Assembly (NCBI GenBank): GCA_947568835.1
Contig: OX387605.1
Coordinates: 8,932,418 to 8,996,417 of the forward strand
From: Protonemura montana
Taxonomy: Eukaryota; Arthropoda; Insecta; Plecoptera; Nemouridae
Length of the DNA stretch: 64,000 bases
Reading direction: 5' to 3'
In this document: piece after piece, positions 1 through 11,977 of the stretch
Layout: each line of letters starts with the position of its first letter
How positions within the stretch are numbered: position 1 is the first letter of the stretch
Position numbers and translations under genes: made by a program
Notes under the pieces: generated by a model
Told to the model about the DNA's origin: nothing
What the model saw: only the letters and a program-made list of their open reading frames with translations
Databases searched by the model: none

Positions 1-3000
1 TAGCCTGCAATTCCGTCTTGCGGCCAGACTTATTACGACCAGCAAAGCCTAATAGCATCTGTAGTTCAGATACTCGAAATGTTAACACCATACTCTGCAA
101 AGAGGAAGGAACTCTAATTTAAAACCCTGAACTTCTTTCACAACAAAGAGGTGAGATAGGATGACATAAAAGTGACACAAATAGGTTAAAGTTGTAACCA
201 AGGTGCATGACAAGGATGCAATTGTCAAACAATTAATCAGAAAGTAATTTAGCCACAGATTTGTTTTACACAGATTGGCAAGTTTTGTTATATATTAAGT
301 CTTTTATGTTATTAAGAGGAAGAAGCACCAATAAAGAAGAAAAACTTGAAACGTAAAATGTGAAATGAACTTAAACAAAAAGAAACCATAATTTTAAATT
401 ATCGTTTTTTTATGTCCCCTAATCAACCCATCATTCCTTTGAGTCACACATATTGAAGATAAAAAGCACATTTAAGAGAAAATTAACCAAGATTTGAGTA
501 CCAATCAACGTAACCAGCACTAAAATAAAAATTGGGCCAACCAATTAAAGAAAACCAAGGGTAAGGTACACTGGAGTGTAAAAATGTCATGTCAAAGAAA
601 TGCAGTACAAATTTCAACTAAGCTCACCTAGCATATGTAGGTGTTCAAAATGTCTATGCAAATACACTACTTCACAACAAATGTAAATGTTCAGGCAATA
701 GGAAAATAATAAATTTGCTTCGATACAGGGCAGCTTGTAAAGCAATTGGAATGCAAAAAAATCAAAATATACAATACACACGCAATAGATTATTTTTAAC
801 TATATAATGCTACTTTTAAATCAGTGATAGGTACACTTCTGGAATTGCTATATTTGGCTTGTCTGGACTAGGTATACCAATAAAAAGGTTGGGATTTGGA
901 TCTAAGACTACCTTGATTGAGAGATATCAACAGAAATATCAGGTAGAAAATAAAACTGTGTAGTCAAAAAACCTTTTACTTTATATTGGTAAAGTAGTAG
1001 CTTACAAGCGAGTCACACAAAGAGAAGATACAGAACGTTTTTTAGTTATTCGTATACCTATCTCTAAAATTAAGTATTTTATGCTAGTTCCAATTTGTGA
1101 CCATTGCCAATGCTCATTTCACTGAGCTGCTAGAAGCAAACGACTGCCACATGCTCTCTATTGCTGGCAATCAGATCTTCAACATTGTTTGTCTAAGCAG
1201 TATATTAAAAGTCTAGAAATGTTCCTAGTAACAGAGACAAATAGTGATAAACCTTCATAAAGCAATCACTCTCCTGCCCAGGGAATATTTGGATTTAAAT
1301 AGTGAGATTGTCAGCAAACTTGTGGTCGATGTTTTAGTTCAATAGGAAATTACTGAGAATCCAAAGACTATGTCCACAGCTCCAGATTCTGCAAATTGAC
1401 AAATTAAAATGCAGATTCCTACAATATATAGGATATAATAATATATAATTAACATAAAACTAAACAAAAAAAATTGTGTTTATCACAACACAAAAAAAAA
1501 ATATATATATATACTTTTTTTTTTTTTTTTGACAATAGTCAAATCTTTAAGTTGACAACATTTGCTGAATAGGAATTGTCTAAAAAGACTTTTAAGCAAA
1601 ATTGCACTTGACTATGTTATTAAAAGTTATTATCGAACGGTATTATAAACGATATTCAATTACTTCATTATTTAACAGTTAATCGAAGTTATGGGAAGTT
1701 TTGATTACAGTCATGACTGGGGATAGGAAAAACAAATTTTCTAAACAACATAGTCAACACCTTCTGTGGCTGTGTTGTCAAAAGCAAGTCATTCTGAGCA
1801 AAGGGCTATTCGCTGGAATTATTTCTGTCACCGTCTACATTTTTTCAATAGTCACCAATCAGAAGTATTTATTTCAATACGGAAAAATTAAATATTTACA
1901 CATGTGATCCGTAGGTTTTGAGTGCTATTCAATCGGAACTGTACGGACTGCACTAGACCCGATCACGACGATGCACCTAGTTTTCAGTTAACACTCGATG
2001 AGTGAAAATAAAATTCAACATTAAGTTATTCATGTGAATGTCAAGAAAGTACGATAATAGCAAGGCTATCGAAGTGTTGAAGGACCGAGACCAAATGAAA
2101 AGAATACCTATATATAGATAGATATATACTTTATTCTTATAGCTTCAAGAAATTGAGTGCTAATTTCAGCTCGCTCTACAAAAACCTACGGGACAATTAT
2201 TAATTTTCAGAAAAATTCAAAATATCAAAAACTTTGCCAAATTTTAAATTATATGTGAACACTCAGAATTTTGAGAGAGTTTATCAAACCAAAAAACCAT
2301 AATTACAAATGTTCTTTATCTGCGAGTATCATAGACAGGCTAGCAGTTTGGTTCGCTACTCTGCACTATTTACTATAAGTCAACAAAGTAGTTTAGGGTG
2401 CCTATAAGTTAGCCAAAATAAGTACTAGTAATCTAAAGCTACAATATGTTAGCATAAAAAGTTCCACAGCTAACTTACGCCGGATCTGGAGGCGGCGTTA
2501 AAAGTGTGACACGGTGTCAACACTAGAAACCAGCTAACATAACTGACCACAGCACCAATAAACTAGTTTATGAGAGCAAACAAAGCAAGTAAAAAACAGT
2601 TTTCTTTAAGTTCTTCCACCAAGGTATGAATTCATAGGACAGGAACTAATTTGAGGACAGAATTTTAAAGATTCATAACCAAGTACCACAAACACAATTT
2701 AGCTGTGAAAAAGATCACCAGTAAACAATTAATGTAAATCGGAGCTTCCTTCAAAAATATTTTCTATCATGTACGTTGATTGCTTGATTTTGCATATGGT
2801 TAAAATTTGTTGCTCGACTTTTTAAACTCGTGTCATGTCAAGTGTTAAAACTAATTGATGATTATTTTAACCCAGGGCAATCTCACAATTGTGGTAATGA
2901 GGAACAAAAGATGCAATGATTGCTAAAAAAAAAAGAATTAATGAATATCTGATCAATTTAATAGGACGTTTGTCTTCAGTTGTTTAGACCAGGCAGGTAC

Positions 3001-3918
3001 CAACTGATCACTTAAATTGACTTGGATGTCACAAATGTGAAGAAAAATCCTTCCAAAAATTCTATAGCCAAAAAAATGTGTAGTGCACTTGAGAGCTTGG
3101 TCACCAGTAAGTAATTAATTGCACGAGAATTGAGTTATATAAAAAACAATGACCTTAAATAGGCTTCAAAAACTGAAGGTTACTTATGGCATATTCAACT
3201 AGCTGCCCCAATGTGTCCCGGGTGAGGAATGGGAATAATCTCTGCGTTCGAGTGGGCTTGCGACTCTGCCCCAGTGCAACTTTCACTTATTCGACTAGCA
3301 GAATTGCTTGTTCTTGCTCTCGGGTAACTCCCGGTACACTTTCCGGGCTCTGATAATTTCAAAGGCGCAGTTGGAAAATAAATTAATGTACCTAAAGCTA
3401 GCGATCACATGTTCTGATGGGAGTGCTCTCGCTTGCATCAGGTGCAAACCAGGTGAAGAGCATGACATCATCGAGCAAATTTCAAACCCATAATGGTGCA
3501 GGCAAGTAAAAAGCCATTAGTTACCTTGATAGTTACTTATGTAGCATCTCTGCACATCACCTATTTGCATGCCATAATCTCATGAATCGCAAACATTTGT
3601 TATTCACACTAGTCGGCCACTCTACTTAAGTCAGTCGCACGTTTTGGATTCCTACGTCAGATTTCCTCCCTTGCGAGGAATAGGTATAGGACCAATATAG
3701 GACCTTGGGAATTAGGACATGACAAGTGGAAGTGGAGCCAATTTGGAGACTTGCAATGTTGTAGAAATAAGGGAATAAACCTGCGCGGTGAAAAATAATG
3801 CACGCGGAAATTTTAACGCATAGAATTTATAGACGGGCAACTATAGTACGCTAAGTCTACAAACAACAAAATAAAGAAAATAATTTTCTACCTTTAATGC
3901 TTCAGCTTCTGCCGCCAT
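1..3918 (-). CDS. PIAS: PIAS-family SUMO E3 ligase, 5' end only (exon 1 and part of exon 2)
   Basis: PIAS proteins are nuclear SUMO E3 ligases that act on transcription factors and chromatin. The SAP domain at their N-terminus binds AT-rich DNA. Exon 1 (3892-3918) encodes only nine residues, MAAEAEALK, and ends in a GT donor. Exon 2 starts at 94 after a TTTGCAG acceptor and stays open to the window edge. The join is phase 0 and gives about 40 residues. Residues 11-38 carry the SAP signature [20 protein letters not shown], close to the vertebrate PIAS1 form RVSELQVLLGYAGRNK. The start fits the family, whose members begin with a short acidic peptide before this motif. The PINIT, SP-RING and acidic SUMO-binding regions must lie left of the window. 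Intron 1 is 3797 bp. The start codon sits inside a TISU/YY1 element, listed separately. The family call is secure; which paralogue it is cannot be told. Confidence 0.88.
95..3891 (-). other. PIAS intron 1
   Basis: This is a 3.8-kb AT-rich intron. I see no convincing exon in it. Short open frames at 1701-1907 (+) and 3308-3493 (+) show no family motif and no splice context. A simple-sequence patch of poly-A, (TA)n and poly-T lies near 1492-1530. Confidence 0.75.
1492..1530. repeat. poly-A / (TA)n / poly-T simple repeat
   Basis: A run of A is followed by alternating TA and then about 16 T. The two outer tracts are complementary and could fold back. It lies within PIAS intron 1 and is most likely an ordinary microsatellite. 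Confidence 0.85.
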
Positions 3919-3922
3919 CTTG
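3911..3922 (-). promoter_or_regulatory. TISU / YY1 element over the PIAS start codon
   Basis: Read on the minus strand the bases are CAAGATGGCGGC, an exact match to the published TISU consensus SAASATGGCGGC (translation initiator of short 5' UTR). The ATG inside it is the PIAS start. The same core is a YY1 binding site on the DNA. In known cases TISU marks mRNAs with very short leaders that initiate without scanning, so transcription probably starts only a few tens of bases upstream. The match is seen directly; the function is inferred. Confidence 0.7.
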
Positions 3923-6425
3923 CGAGACGGTGTCGACCTCCGCATGTGCCGTTGTTGTGGAAGATCCACTTTGAAGTTGTTTAGAACTTTAGTAGAAATT
4001 AATTGATAATATAACTTGGTATAACTACAGCAATAGTTATATTCTCTGAACTAGAAGTAGGACCTATCAATCCAACATTAGAACTGATCTGAACTAGACA
4101 GCTACCACACCACTTCACCGAAACGATTCTTAATGTAATGACCAGAGATGACGTAAGGAGGCCTATCTTGATTATTTTGATGGAGGGGGGTTTGGTGTGG
4201 GGCAGCTCTCTCTATACGGCACAAAATTCAAAACAAGTGCCAAGAAGTAACGGTGTGCTTTTCGATCGAGCAAAGTTTTTAAACGGAACTATAATGATCT
4301 GCTCAGTGCATCAGATAATTTCTGAGTTGTTAACAGTGCTTAACTGAATAACTTTGGTGATTTATTTGAAAACTTATTTAAATTATAAACGCTTCCAATG
4401 AGCGGGGTATTTGTTAGTAGTGTTCAGGTAAGTCGCGTGTAGTAGTGTTTATAGTAATAATTAAAAAAAAAAACTTTGGTGATACTGCGAACTACCACAG
4501 TGTTATATATTGTATAATATAATTATAATAGTTATGTAATATTACAATTTGAATGATGTATGACTGTCTTAAATCACAAACTAATCTCTGGATTATAAAA
4601 TATATTATTACCTTTTCTTTAAGTTATTACTATTATTGTAATGCCTCAAACCCCTCTTTCTTTCCCAACTTGACAAAATGCATTTCCTCCTGTGTTCATG
4701 TGCTAGGTTAGGCATGTCAATGCATATTTTGTGTTTTTTAAAGAAAAATCAAATGATTGCATAATTAACTAGATGTCTAGCCAACTTATTGCTTGTGTCA
4801 AATTTTATCGATCTCTATTTTAAATAAATTTGACTAATGTAAGTAAGATTTACTTTTAAATGTTAGTAGAGTGCCAAAAGGCTGGTTAATAATGTGGTGA
4901 AAAAAGAAATGAGAGAGGGAACGCAACTTACTGGAGATGAAGAATGCCATTGCATCAAGCACTTGTTGAGAATTTTTACGTTTCGGCAAGTTTTCTGCAT
5001 GCAGTTGCGCTCTCTCTCTCTCTCTCTTCTTCTTCCCCACATCATTTACGTGTAAGGGGGCTTATACGGAACTTGAAAATCGACATTAGAGCAAATCTTT
5101 TTGCATGGCTTTATTCTCACGTGTTGCTGAGTCACTAATAAAGTTTTCAAAAAATTAATCTGCGGGAAATTTGTGGGATACTCGGAACAACAAACATGTT
5201 GTGCTCGCCTTTGGTTGTCGGAGAAGTGCTTTGCATTATTTTATTACATCAACAAAACTAATCTTGAGAGAATAACAAGTTTTCAGACATCTTACTTGTC
5301 TAATTCCAAATAAAATAATTGTTTTTAATAGTGTTAAAATTAGTAACAAACTCTGCCCGTGTTTCAACACTGAAATCTCACCAGTAAATACAATTTTGAA
5401 AGCAAAAATTTGTTGTTCTACACTTTAAAGCACGACGATTCCAGAAATTTTAGTCTCATCTCGATCAGACAAATAGTGACAATGAAACCAAAGTCCGCGT
5501 AAGTCGGTGCACAGCGCTATATTACGTACAGTAGCTACCGAGCGAGTCCCTCAGACGCCCCGTCGGTAGATCCTCCTGTTAGCGGAGTGGGGAGACCCAT
5601 GAATTGGCTTAAAGTAATTTGTCAGACGCATTAATGGTCTCGTAAAACTCTTTTTATTAATCTTCTTTCAACTTAAAATTCCCAAGAAATTGATTATACA
5701 AGACACAAGAAGGGCACAGTCAACAGACAAGAGCGTCAACCCAGTAAGGCGCAAATGAAAGTGGATAACGAGAGGCAACATTGGAAATGGAAATTTCAAT
5801 ATTCAGTTTCAAAAAGATTACTCATAAAATCCCAATAGCAGTAATAAGGGAGCGTTGCAAGCACAAAGATTAACAATTAATTCTTATTGTAACATTTCAT
5901 GAGCTATGACATAGTATATTAATATCAAAGGCAATATCAATATAAAAAAAGTGCATATCAAACCACAATTTCCATCTCATCATGGCAGTACAACTTCCTG
6001 TTGATAACTGTTTTTTTTATTTTATTTTATGAACGAAATTACCAGAATGACCACAAAGTTTAATTGACTTTTTGCTGTCAATTTAACCTAGGTTACGCCT
6101 ATTCTGTGGGCTAGAAAATGTAATGCCTTATGTTAACACCTTGTATCATGCCCCATTCGTCATCTGCTTATCAAGGGTAGACCTTGATCCGATATGTAAT
6201 AAGTAACTGGCTGAATTAAAGTTAGGATTTGGGTTGAGGAGAGAAGGAGATCCGCAACTTGCCAAAGTGAGAAACCGGTTGTGGAAAAACTAATCTCTGT
6301 CTCTTATACCAAGCTTTTGGCATATCTCTGCAATTAAATTCACTAAGGTTATTTGGTACAAAACATCTTTCAAATCTTGAGTGAATGTGATTTTTTTCTT
6401 TTAATCAAGTATTTCAGTCAATGTC
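3923..6425. other. PIAS promoter and PIAS-TUBGCP4 intergenic region
   Basis: No gene is supported here. The stretch just above 3918 should hold the PIAS promoter. The right part should hold the TUBGCP4 3' UTR, with candidate minus-strand AATAAA signals at 6016-6021 and 5653-5658. An open frame at 4138-4347 (+) matches no family I know. A CT-rich tract around 5007-5035 creates shadow ORFs on both strands. Confidence 0.6.
6016..6021 (-). terminator. candidate poly(A) signal of TUBGCP4
   Basis: TTTATT on the plus strand reads AATAAA on the minus strand, about 400 bases after the TUBGCP4 stop. A second candidate lies at 5653-5658. In AT-rich DNA this hexamer also occurs by chance. Confidence 0.35.
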
Positions 6426-9400
6426 TTAAGAAGTGGATTTTCTGCCCATTTGCAGTGTCTTACTGAACCAATCGTTGAAGTTAAGTCTTATGTAAAGCTG
6501 AGAAACATTTACTCCGCTGGTTTTCTTGAGCAGTTGTTCCATGTACCTTAGAAGGAATGACACGTTGAATTCAAAGTCGATAAAAACTTTGTCAATAGTC
6601 GTTTGCTGCACTGTAGACATAGAGCTGCTAACGGTCTTGCAGAACCTGTCTGCTAATGCTAAAATGGCCAGCAGAATATCATGCACCACATTTTTGCACT
6701 CAATTTTTGACATGTTTGTTTCTTGTAGACACTCTTCAAACGATGCCTGAAAAAAAAGAGTAGATGGATTCAATTTCATTGGCATAGATAGATAGTGGAC
6801 TTAAGTATTATTATCTGACAGTTCTGACAATAAAAGTCTTCCAAATAACTACTAGTAATAGTAGAACTTTCATTTATTGTATGCATTTCAAAAGCAATTC
6901 AATAGCAATTTATGATTTCAAAATAACACAGAAGTGCCAAGGCCTAAGAATTTTTAGATTGATTAATTTGTGAGGATAAAAAATGTACTGTTTTGTCAAT
7001 GGGTTGTGTGGTACTGGTCTAATGGCACCGGTAAATGAGTGGATGATGATGATGGTGATGAACCTAACCTAGCCTAGATGGGTGGAGAGAAAACCAGTCC
7101 CAGCATGTAGCCTACTCCTATTAACGAGCACCAAGGGGACTGTACAATGCAAACAACAGGATTCCTTAATAAATTAATGTTGTCAAGAGATTGACAAGCA
7201 AGACCAATGAAGTTAGTGTACTCAATTCCATCACTCCAACATCTCTCGCAAGCAGTATTGGCTATTTGTAAAATGATTGATGGTCATCCATTCAATACCT
7301 GACCCAGCTCAGTGTACGGTGATCTCACGAGAACCATTGCTTCCAACATGCCAAACCGTTCTGTATTAGCTTCAATTATCAATGTTTATATTTTTAATGA
7401 AACAAACCTCCTTGTATGTTGTTAGAAATGACTGACTCATGATGCTTGCTTGAAATATAGAGTGCACGTGTATAATCTCCTCAAAATCCCGACTCTTTTG
7501 CATTTTTTCTTGCAAAACCGTGAATTGGCTTTCGAGTACATCAACTTGAAGGTAGTACTGCAAATTGTTGATCATGAACATCAGGTTGTTCCGCAACTGC
7601 CATACTTTAGCAGAATCTTTTGTTGAGAATCTATTTGGAAAAAAAAGTATAGTAGGTAATATTTTAAGCCAATAACATCCCATTTCCCAATTAAGATAAT
7701 ACTGCCCATAAAGAGGATAGAAAAATAGTTAGTCAGAGTCCCAGCACTAACGTTAAATATTATTCTAAACAAATTAGCCTCTAACTCATGGCAAGGGTTG
7801 GTAGCGTTTGCGGCTTTTCTTTAAAAAACATTTACAGCTTAATTATTATTCATTAAAAATAAAATTATCGATGCAAGCATATCAATTGTTGCAAGTAATC
7901 TAAAATCTGCAAGAAATAACTATTTTCATTTCTTAGAGCTTGAAACGACTGTGATCCCACCTTTGGTAAACAGTTTAACTTCAGCGTCGTGAATTTAAAC
8001 GTAATGCAACAGAAAAATCAGCTTACAGTCTAGTTCTTTCTTGCATGTGTTCAAGCCAGATTTCATGAAGATCTCGCTGAGCCTTCTTCACTCGCATCAA
8101 GAAGTTAAAGAGCTTGTTGTAATTTTCGATTATTATTGGGGTGAAAATTAAATGCATTGGCCACTTTGGAACATATTTCAGATTCAATATATGCCACCAG
8201 CCATCTGACAGAGAAATACAGACACAAAGTATCAATATACCAAAGAAATGTTAAAGTAATATCAGGGTAGTGTTAAGGATGACTACGTTGGGTTGCGGTA
8301 TTTGGTATCTTCCAGTTTTTTTTGTTAACTAGGATTTAAAAGAAGGATTACAGTGGCATTAGAAAGATAGTCTTGCAATACCCAGATTCTCTATGAAAAC
8401 ATTCTAGATTACAAAAGAATTTCATGACGTCTATACAGAAACGAAAATAACATTTAAAAAAATCATATTTATTTTATCCTAGATCAAGCAGTAAAAATAA
8501 TTCAGTTCAATTGGTTGCTAGGTCTGTACCTTTTTCTCGGAACAAATCAAAATCCATTCCTTTATAATCACTGAGCGGGAAGTGAACAGAAAATTTTTTT
8601 AGTGCCGACTCGTCTGTATACATGACTTGATGAGCAGCCATAATGAATGCTTCACGGCAATTCTTGTCCATCTCCTGCCGGTACCAGGGCCTATTCCTGA
8701 CGCCATCTGTTTTGTAGAGAAACTCTAGGAACAATTCTCCTCGGCCCAAGAGAAAGAAGTCCTTCATTAGGTTTATTTCTTCGAATAAATCCGTTTCTAC
8801 TACAAAATACTGCCACGTTCGCTGCAAAAGTCAAATTGTTTAGTCCAATGTAATAAAACACTTTTTTAGTGCTGTGTCATACTTATATTTATTTTTCCGT
8901 AACTTGAACTTCTAGAAACAAAGGAAATCACTACTTGATTGTGATACTACATTAACATCATTCTCCTACATGGCTGAATTATGTGAATTATGTTCAATGA
9001 GTTGGATAAGTTCTTACCTCAACCACCATAGCTCTCATTTCATCAATTACCCTAGCTAATACCAACTCGTCAAGAATTTCAGTTTGGCACATTGCATTTA
9101 ATGTCAGGAAATATTCGTCTTCTTTGTCTCCCCAAACGGACTGTTTGTTTGGCTGGGCTTGAATACCCAGCTTGGTAACATTTTTTGGATCATCTTGAAA
9201 AAGTGTTATCATTTTTCCAACGTAGAGAATCTTTTCCGCAATCGACGGTTTAATACATGAGGGTAGCATTTCAAAGTTTATGAAGGCATTATTTGCAGTG
9301 TAGTTTGTGCTATTGTTCATTTTCTGTAACTCAAAAATACACTGATTAACTGATTACATTTTTTACCCAAAAATATTAGATGTATTTTATCTAGCTGTCT

Positions 9401-11977
9401 TTGTGTCAAAAGTGGAATAGATTACGCCAGAAAAGCATAACCTGAAATCAATTCTCCTAGGAGCGCAAAGGCTTGGAAAGTAAAATAATAAGCATCACAA
9501 GAAAGTATCATAGATGTTTCCAAAATTATCATATCAGCTGTTTTTATATATCATGCTTATTATCTAAGCCATTTAAAAATTTATTTTACGTCCTGATGTT
9601 GTGTCTTCATAAAATTTAGTATGCCCTGGCAGAGGAAAGTGGAGTGATTACCGAACTTGCTGAGAGAAGCGTAGCGAAAATGGTAAGCCTCGATAGATCA
9701 CTTGTGTTGGTTAACATTTTGGATAACGCCTTGGTCACTTGATCGTTTCACCTCTCTCAGTAAATTCATAACTTTTCCCTTAAAAAACTTTCACATAACC
9801 AGCCTATAGGCACACTACACACCAAAATTTTTTGTGTGCTAGACCCTCTCAGCAGAGAATTAAACACTCACCATGTGTGACGAGACGAAGGTGTTTGTGG
9901 TGGCATCCATGAAAGAGCCACCTCTATCACATACTGAATCGACGATAAAAAACTCACTGTGGAAGTCAACCAGGTATCCTAGCAGCCACTTTGAGATCTG
10001 ATTCATCATTACAGCCTGACATTGACGAAGCAAGCTGTGATGCAAAACAATGTGTTATTTCATTGAAAATAATCCTAGGCATATAACGAGATGAATTCTC
10101 ATTCAATTTCAGGTAAACAAACACTTATTAAATTTGAGAAGAAATAGTTGAAGGCATGCCCAATTCTTGCTTGATCCTAGGTAGTGAGTAGCTGCCAGAC
10201 GGGGTTTCTTTCCCGATTTCCTTTATAATAAGTACAAATGGAGGTTCCAGGTAGTATTTTATCTCTTTTACACTCAAGATATTTTTTTCTTCTATGAAAT
10301 GTGAAAGAATTGGTTCATAGGACGGTACGCTTCTGGGCTCATAAAACAGTATCGTCCAAAAATGAGAAAGTCCGGAGATGTTGGATTGCTGACTATATAG
10401 GGAAGATAAGTATATGAACACATGGCGAGTCATATGCAATGAAGCTCATTAAACTTTTTTTGATAAACCAGCTCCATTATCAGAGCTTCCCATACAAATT
10501 GATGATCTTCAATGATCAAAAATTAGTTGGTTAGAAACGTTTGCACATTCCAGCGCACCCTCTCTGGCCTAAAATATGTAATTTCGGAAAAAAAGGAATA
10601 ACTTAAAACTTCATATGATGTCTCTTTACAGAAACACTTTGGCTACACTCCATTAACGCAAGGCGGAGATAGCAAAAAACGAAAGATTAGATATTTACTG
10701 ATGCCAATTATTTTGGTGCAACAGGGACAATCACATCAGCTTGGTACATTTGATTAATAGTGTGACCTAAAGTCACACCACAGGTAACACGATAATAATC
10801 GTAATAAGGTTCACTGTGTTCTCTAGATGGATTTGCTAAGTCAAGACCCCACTGATAAAGAAACTGGTTTGTTGTTTAGACGAGTTTTGTTCAATGTGCA
10901 GTACCTACCTATCTTCCCAAAACTGTTGGCATTGACTGTTGGCAATCCAACCAATTTGAGTCCTGACTTGCTAATTTTTAGAGTCCAGAATTGTACCTGT
11001 ACACAGTAAAATTTAGATGCATGCATGGCTGGATATTGCAAATCTTACCTTGTAAGGACAGTTATCACGTCACTTGATCCAGAGACCAATCTTTTCTGAA
11101 GGTAGTGAACAATTGCACAACCTCGAATGTTTTGAATTTCGATCTGCAAAATATTAAATGCAATTAGGTATTCTCATTTTAATCATGAGCATAGTCTGAA
11201 TAATATAATTTCAATCACATTTTGTTGGTGGATTTATATTACCTCTAGGACTATACTGTTGAGGACTTGAAAAAGTTCAGTGTAACGTCCTGCTTCTGCT
11301 AAAATCCTTGCATACGGGCAAATTGTTGGATTTTGAAGAGCCTTCTTTTCCAAAGCTACAATATCCGAAACGTAGCGTCGAAGTTCTTTGTTTAGGGCAC
11401 CACATAGTGCTTGCAGATAAATGCCACGATGTTGATCTCTATTGATTTTATCTGTTAATAATATAAAAGAAACAAGATTAATATTTGTAAAATAGGCAAA
11501 CTTTTTCTCAAGTATTGTCTTTCACTGAAATCAAAGCTAAAAATAAACCAACCTTTTACACCAAACGCAACACTGTCTTCACTCACACCTCCAGAATCAC
11601 GCAGTTCTGCAGACACATTCATTGATGTCTGGGAACACCTTTTGCTTGTATTTTCTTCTTTGCTGTCGTATTCGTTCGAATCGACAAAAACTTTTAACTT
11701 TTGGTACTGAGAAGATAATAGTACTATCTTGTCAATGAAAACTCCCTCACATGGGTGAATTCTGGAGTTCCCATTTATAAGCTAGAGCAGAATTATATGT
11801 GTCGGTAAAAGAAATACATCATATTTAGGATTTAAGTGGTAAGAGCATTGGTTGTGTAAAGTTGTTTATCTTTTTAAAAGTTAGAAGTAGGGTTAAGTAT
11901 CAAACCTTTTCGCCATCAAGAATCTTTAAAAGGTTTTCAGGAGAACCCAACAACGAAAAAAAGATTTCGTGTAGCAT
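6426..11977 (-). CDS. TUBGCP4: Gamma-tubulin complex component 4 (GCP4), ten exons, 695 aa
   Basis: GCP4 is a core subunit of the gamma-tubulin ring complex, which nucleates microtubules at centrosomes and other organising centres. Its C-terminal GRIP2 domain binds gamma-tubulin. Exons: 11906-11977, 11553-11781, 11243-11451, 11049-11143, 9872-10034, 9018-9323, 8530-8821, 8027-8204, 7408-7630 and 6426-6746. All introns are GT-AG and all phases agree, giving 2088 nt. Human GCP4 is about 667 aa. The N-terminus MLHEIFFSLLG resembles human MIHELLLALSG, which fixes the start. Family blocks follow in order: GIYLQALC near residue 110, WLLGYL..FHSEFFI in exon 5, IAEKILYVGK in exon 6, DFFLLGRGELF at 379-389, WPMHLIFTP in exon 8, and NLQYYLQVDVLESQF at about 537-551. 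The C-terminal exon matches the family end (LLKKTSG..LYIRLNFNDWF). I see no damage. Codons are AT-rich, unlike those of Myb nearby. Confidence 0.97.
6747..7407 (-). other. TUBGCP4 intron 9
   Basis: A 661-bp intron. Most of its length is one copy of a dispersed repeat (6961-7338, listed separately). No coding signal remains. Confidence 0.85.
6961..7338. repeat. dispersed repeat, copy 1 (in TUBGCP4 intron 9)
   Basis: This stretch aligns in the same orientation with 14481-14888. Shared blocks, in the same order, are GTACTGGTCT (7011-7020), CAACAGGATTCCT (7154-7166) and CAATACCTGACCCAG (7293-7307). Similarity between the blocks is patchy, as expected for an old interspersed element. I could not find terminal inverted repeats or a tRNA head. 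The class is unknown; a SINE or other non-autonomous element is possible. Confidence 0.75.
7631..8026 (-). other. TUBGCP4 intron 8
   Basis: A 396-bp AT-rich intron between in-frame exons. I see nothing else in it. Confidence 0.85.
8205..8529 (-). other. TUBGCP4 intron 7
   Basis: A 325-bp AT-rich intron with no other signal. Confidence 0.85.
9324..9871 (-). other. TUBGCP4 intron 5
   Basis: A 548-bp AT-rich intron. I see no repeat or coding signal in it. Confidence 0.85.
10035..11048 (-). other. TUBGCP4 intron 4, with an unexplained 103-codon open frame
   Basis: A 1014-bp intron. The flanking exons join directly onto the GCP4 sequence, so nothing is missing here. It contains a minus-strand open frame at 10128-10439 with a protein-like composition and no family I recognise. 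It also holds two short opposite frames near 10827-11041, which are probably chance. Confidence 0.7.

Noticed and set aside
4834-5138. Overlapping frames around a CT repeat
   Set aside because: Low-complexity CT tract gives Arg/Glu or Ser/Leu runs on the two strands.
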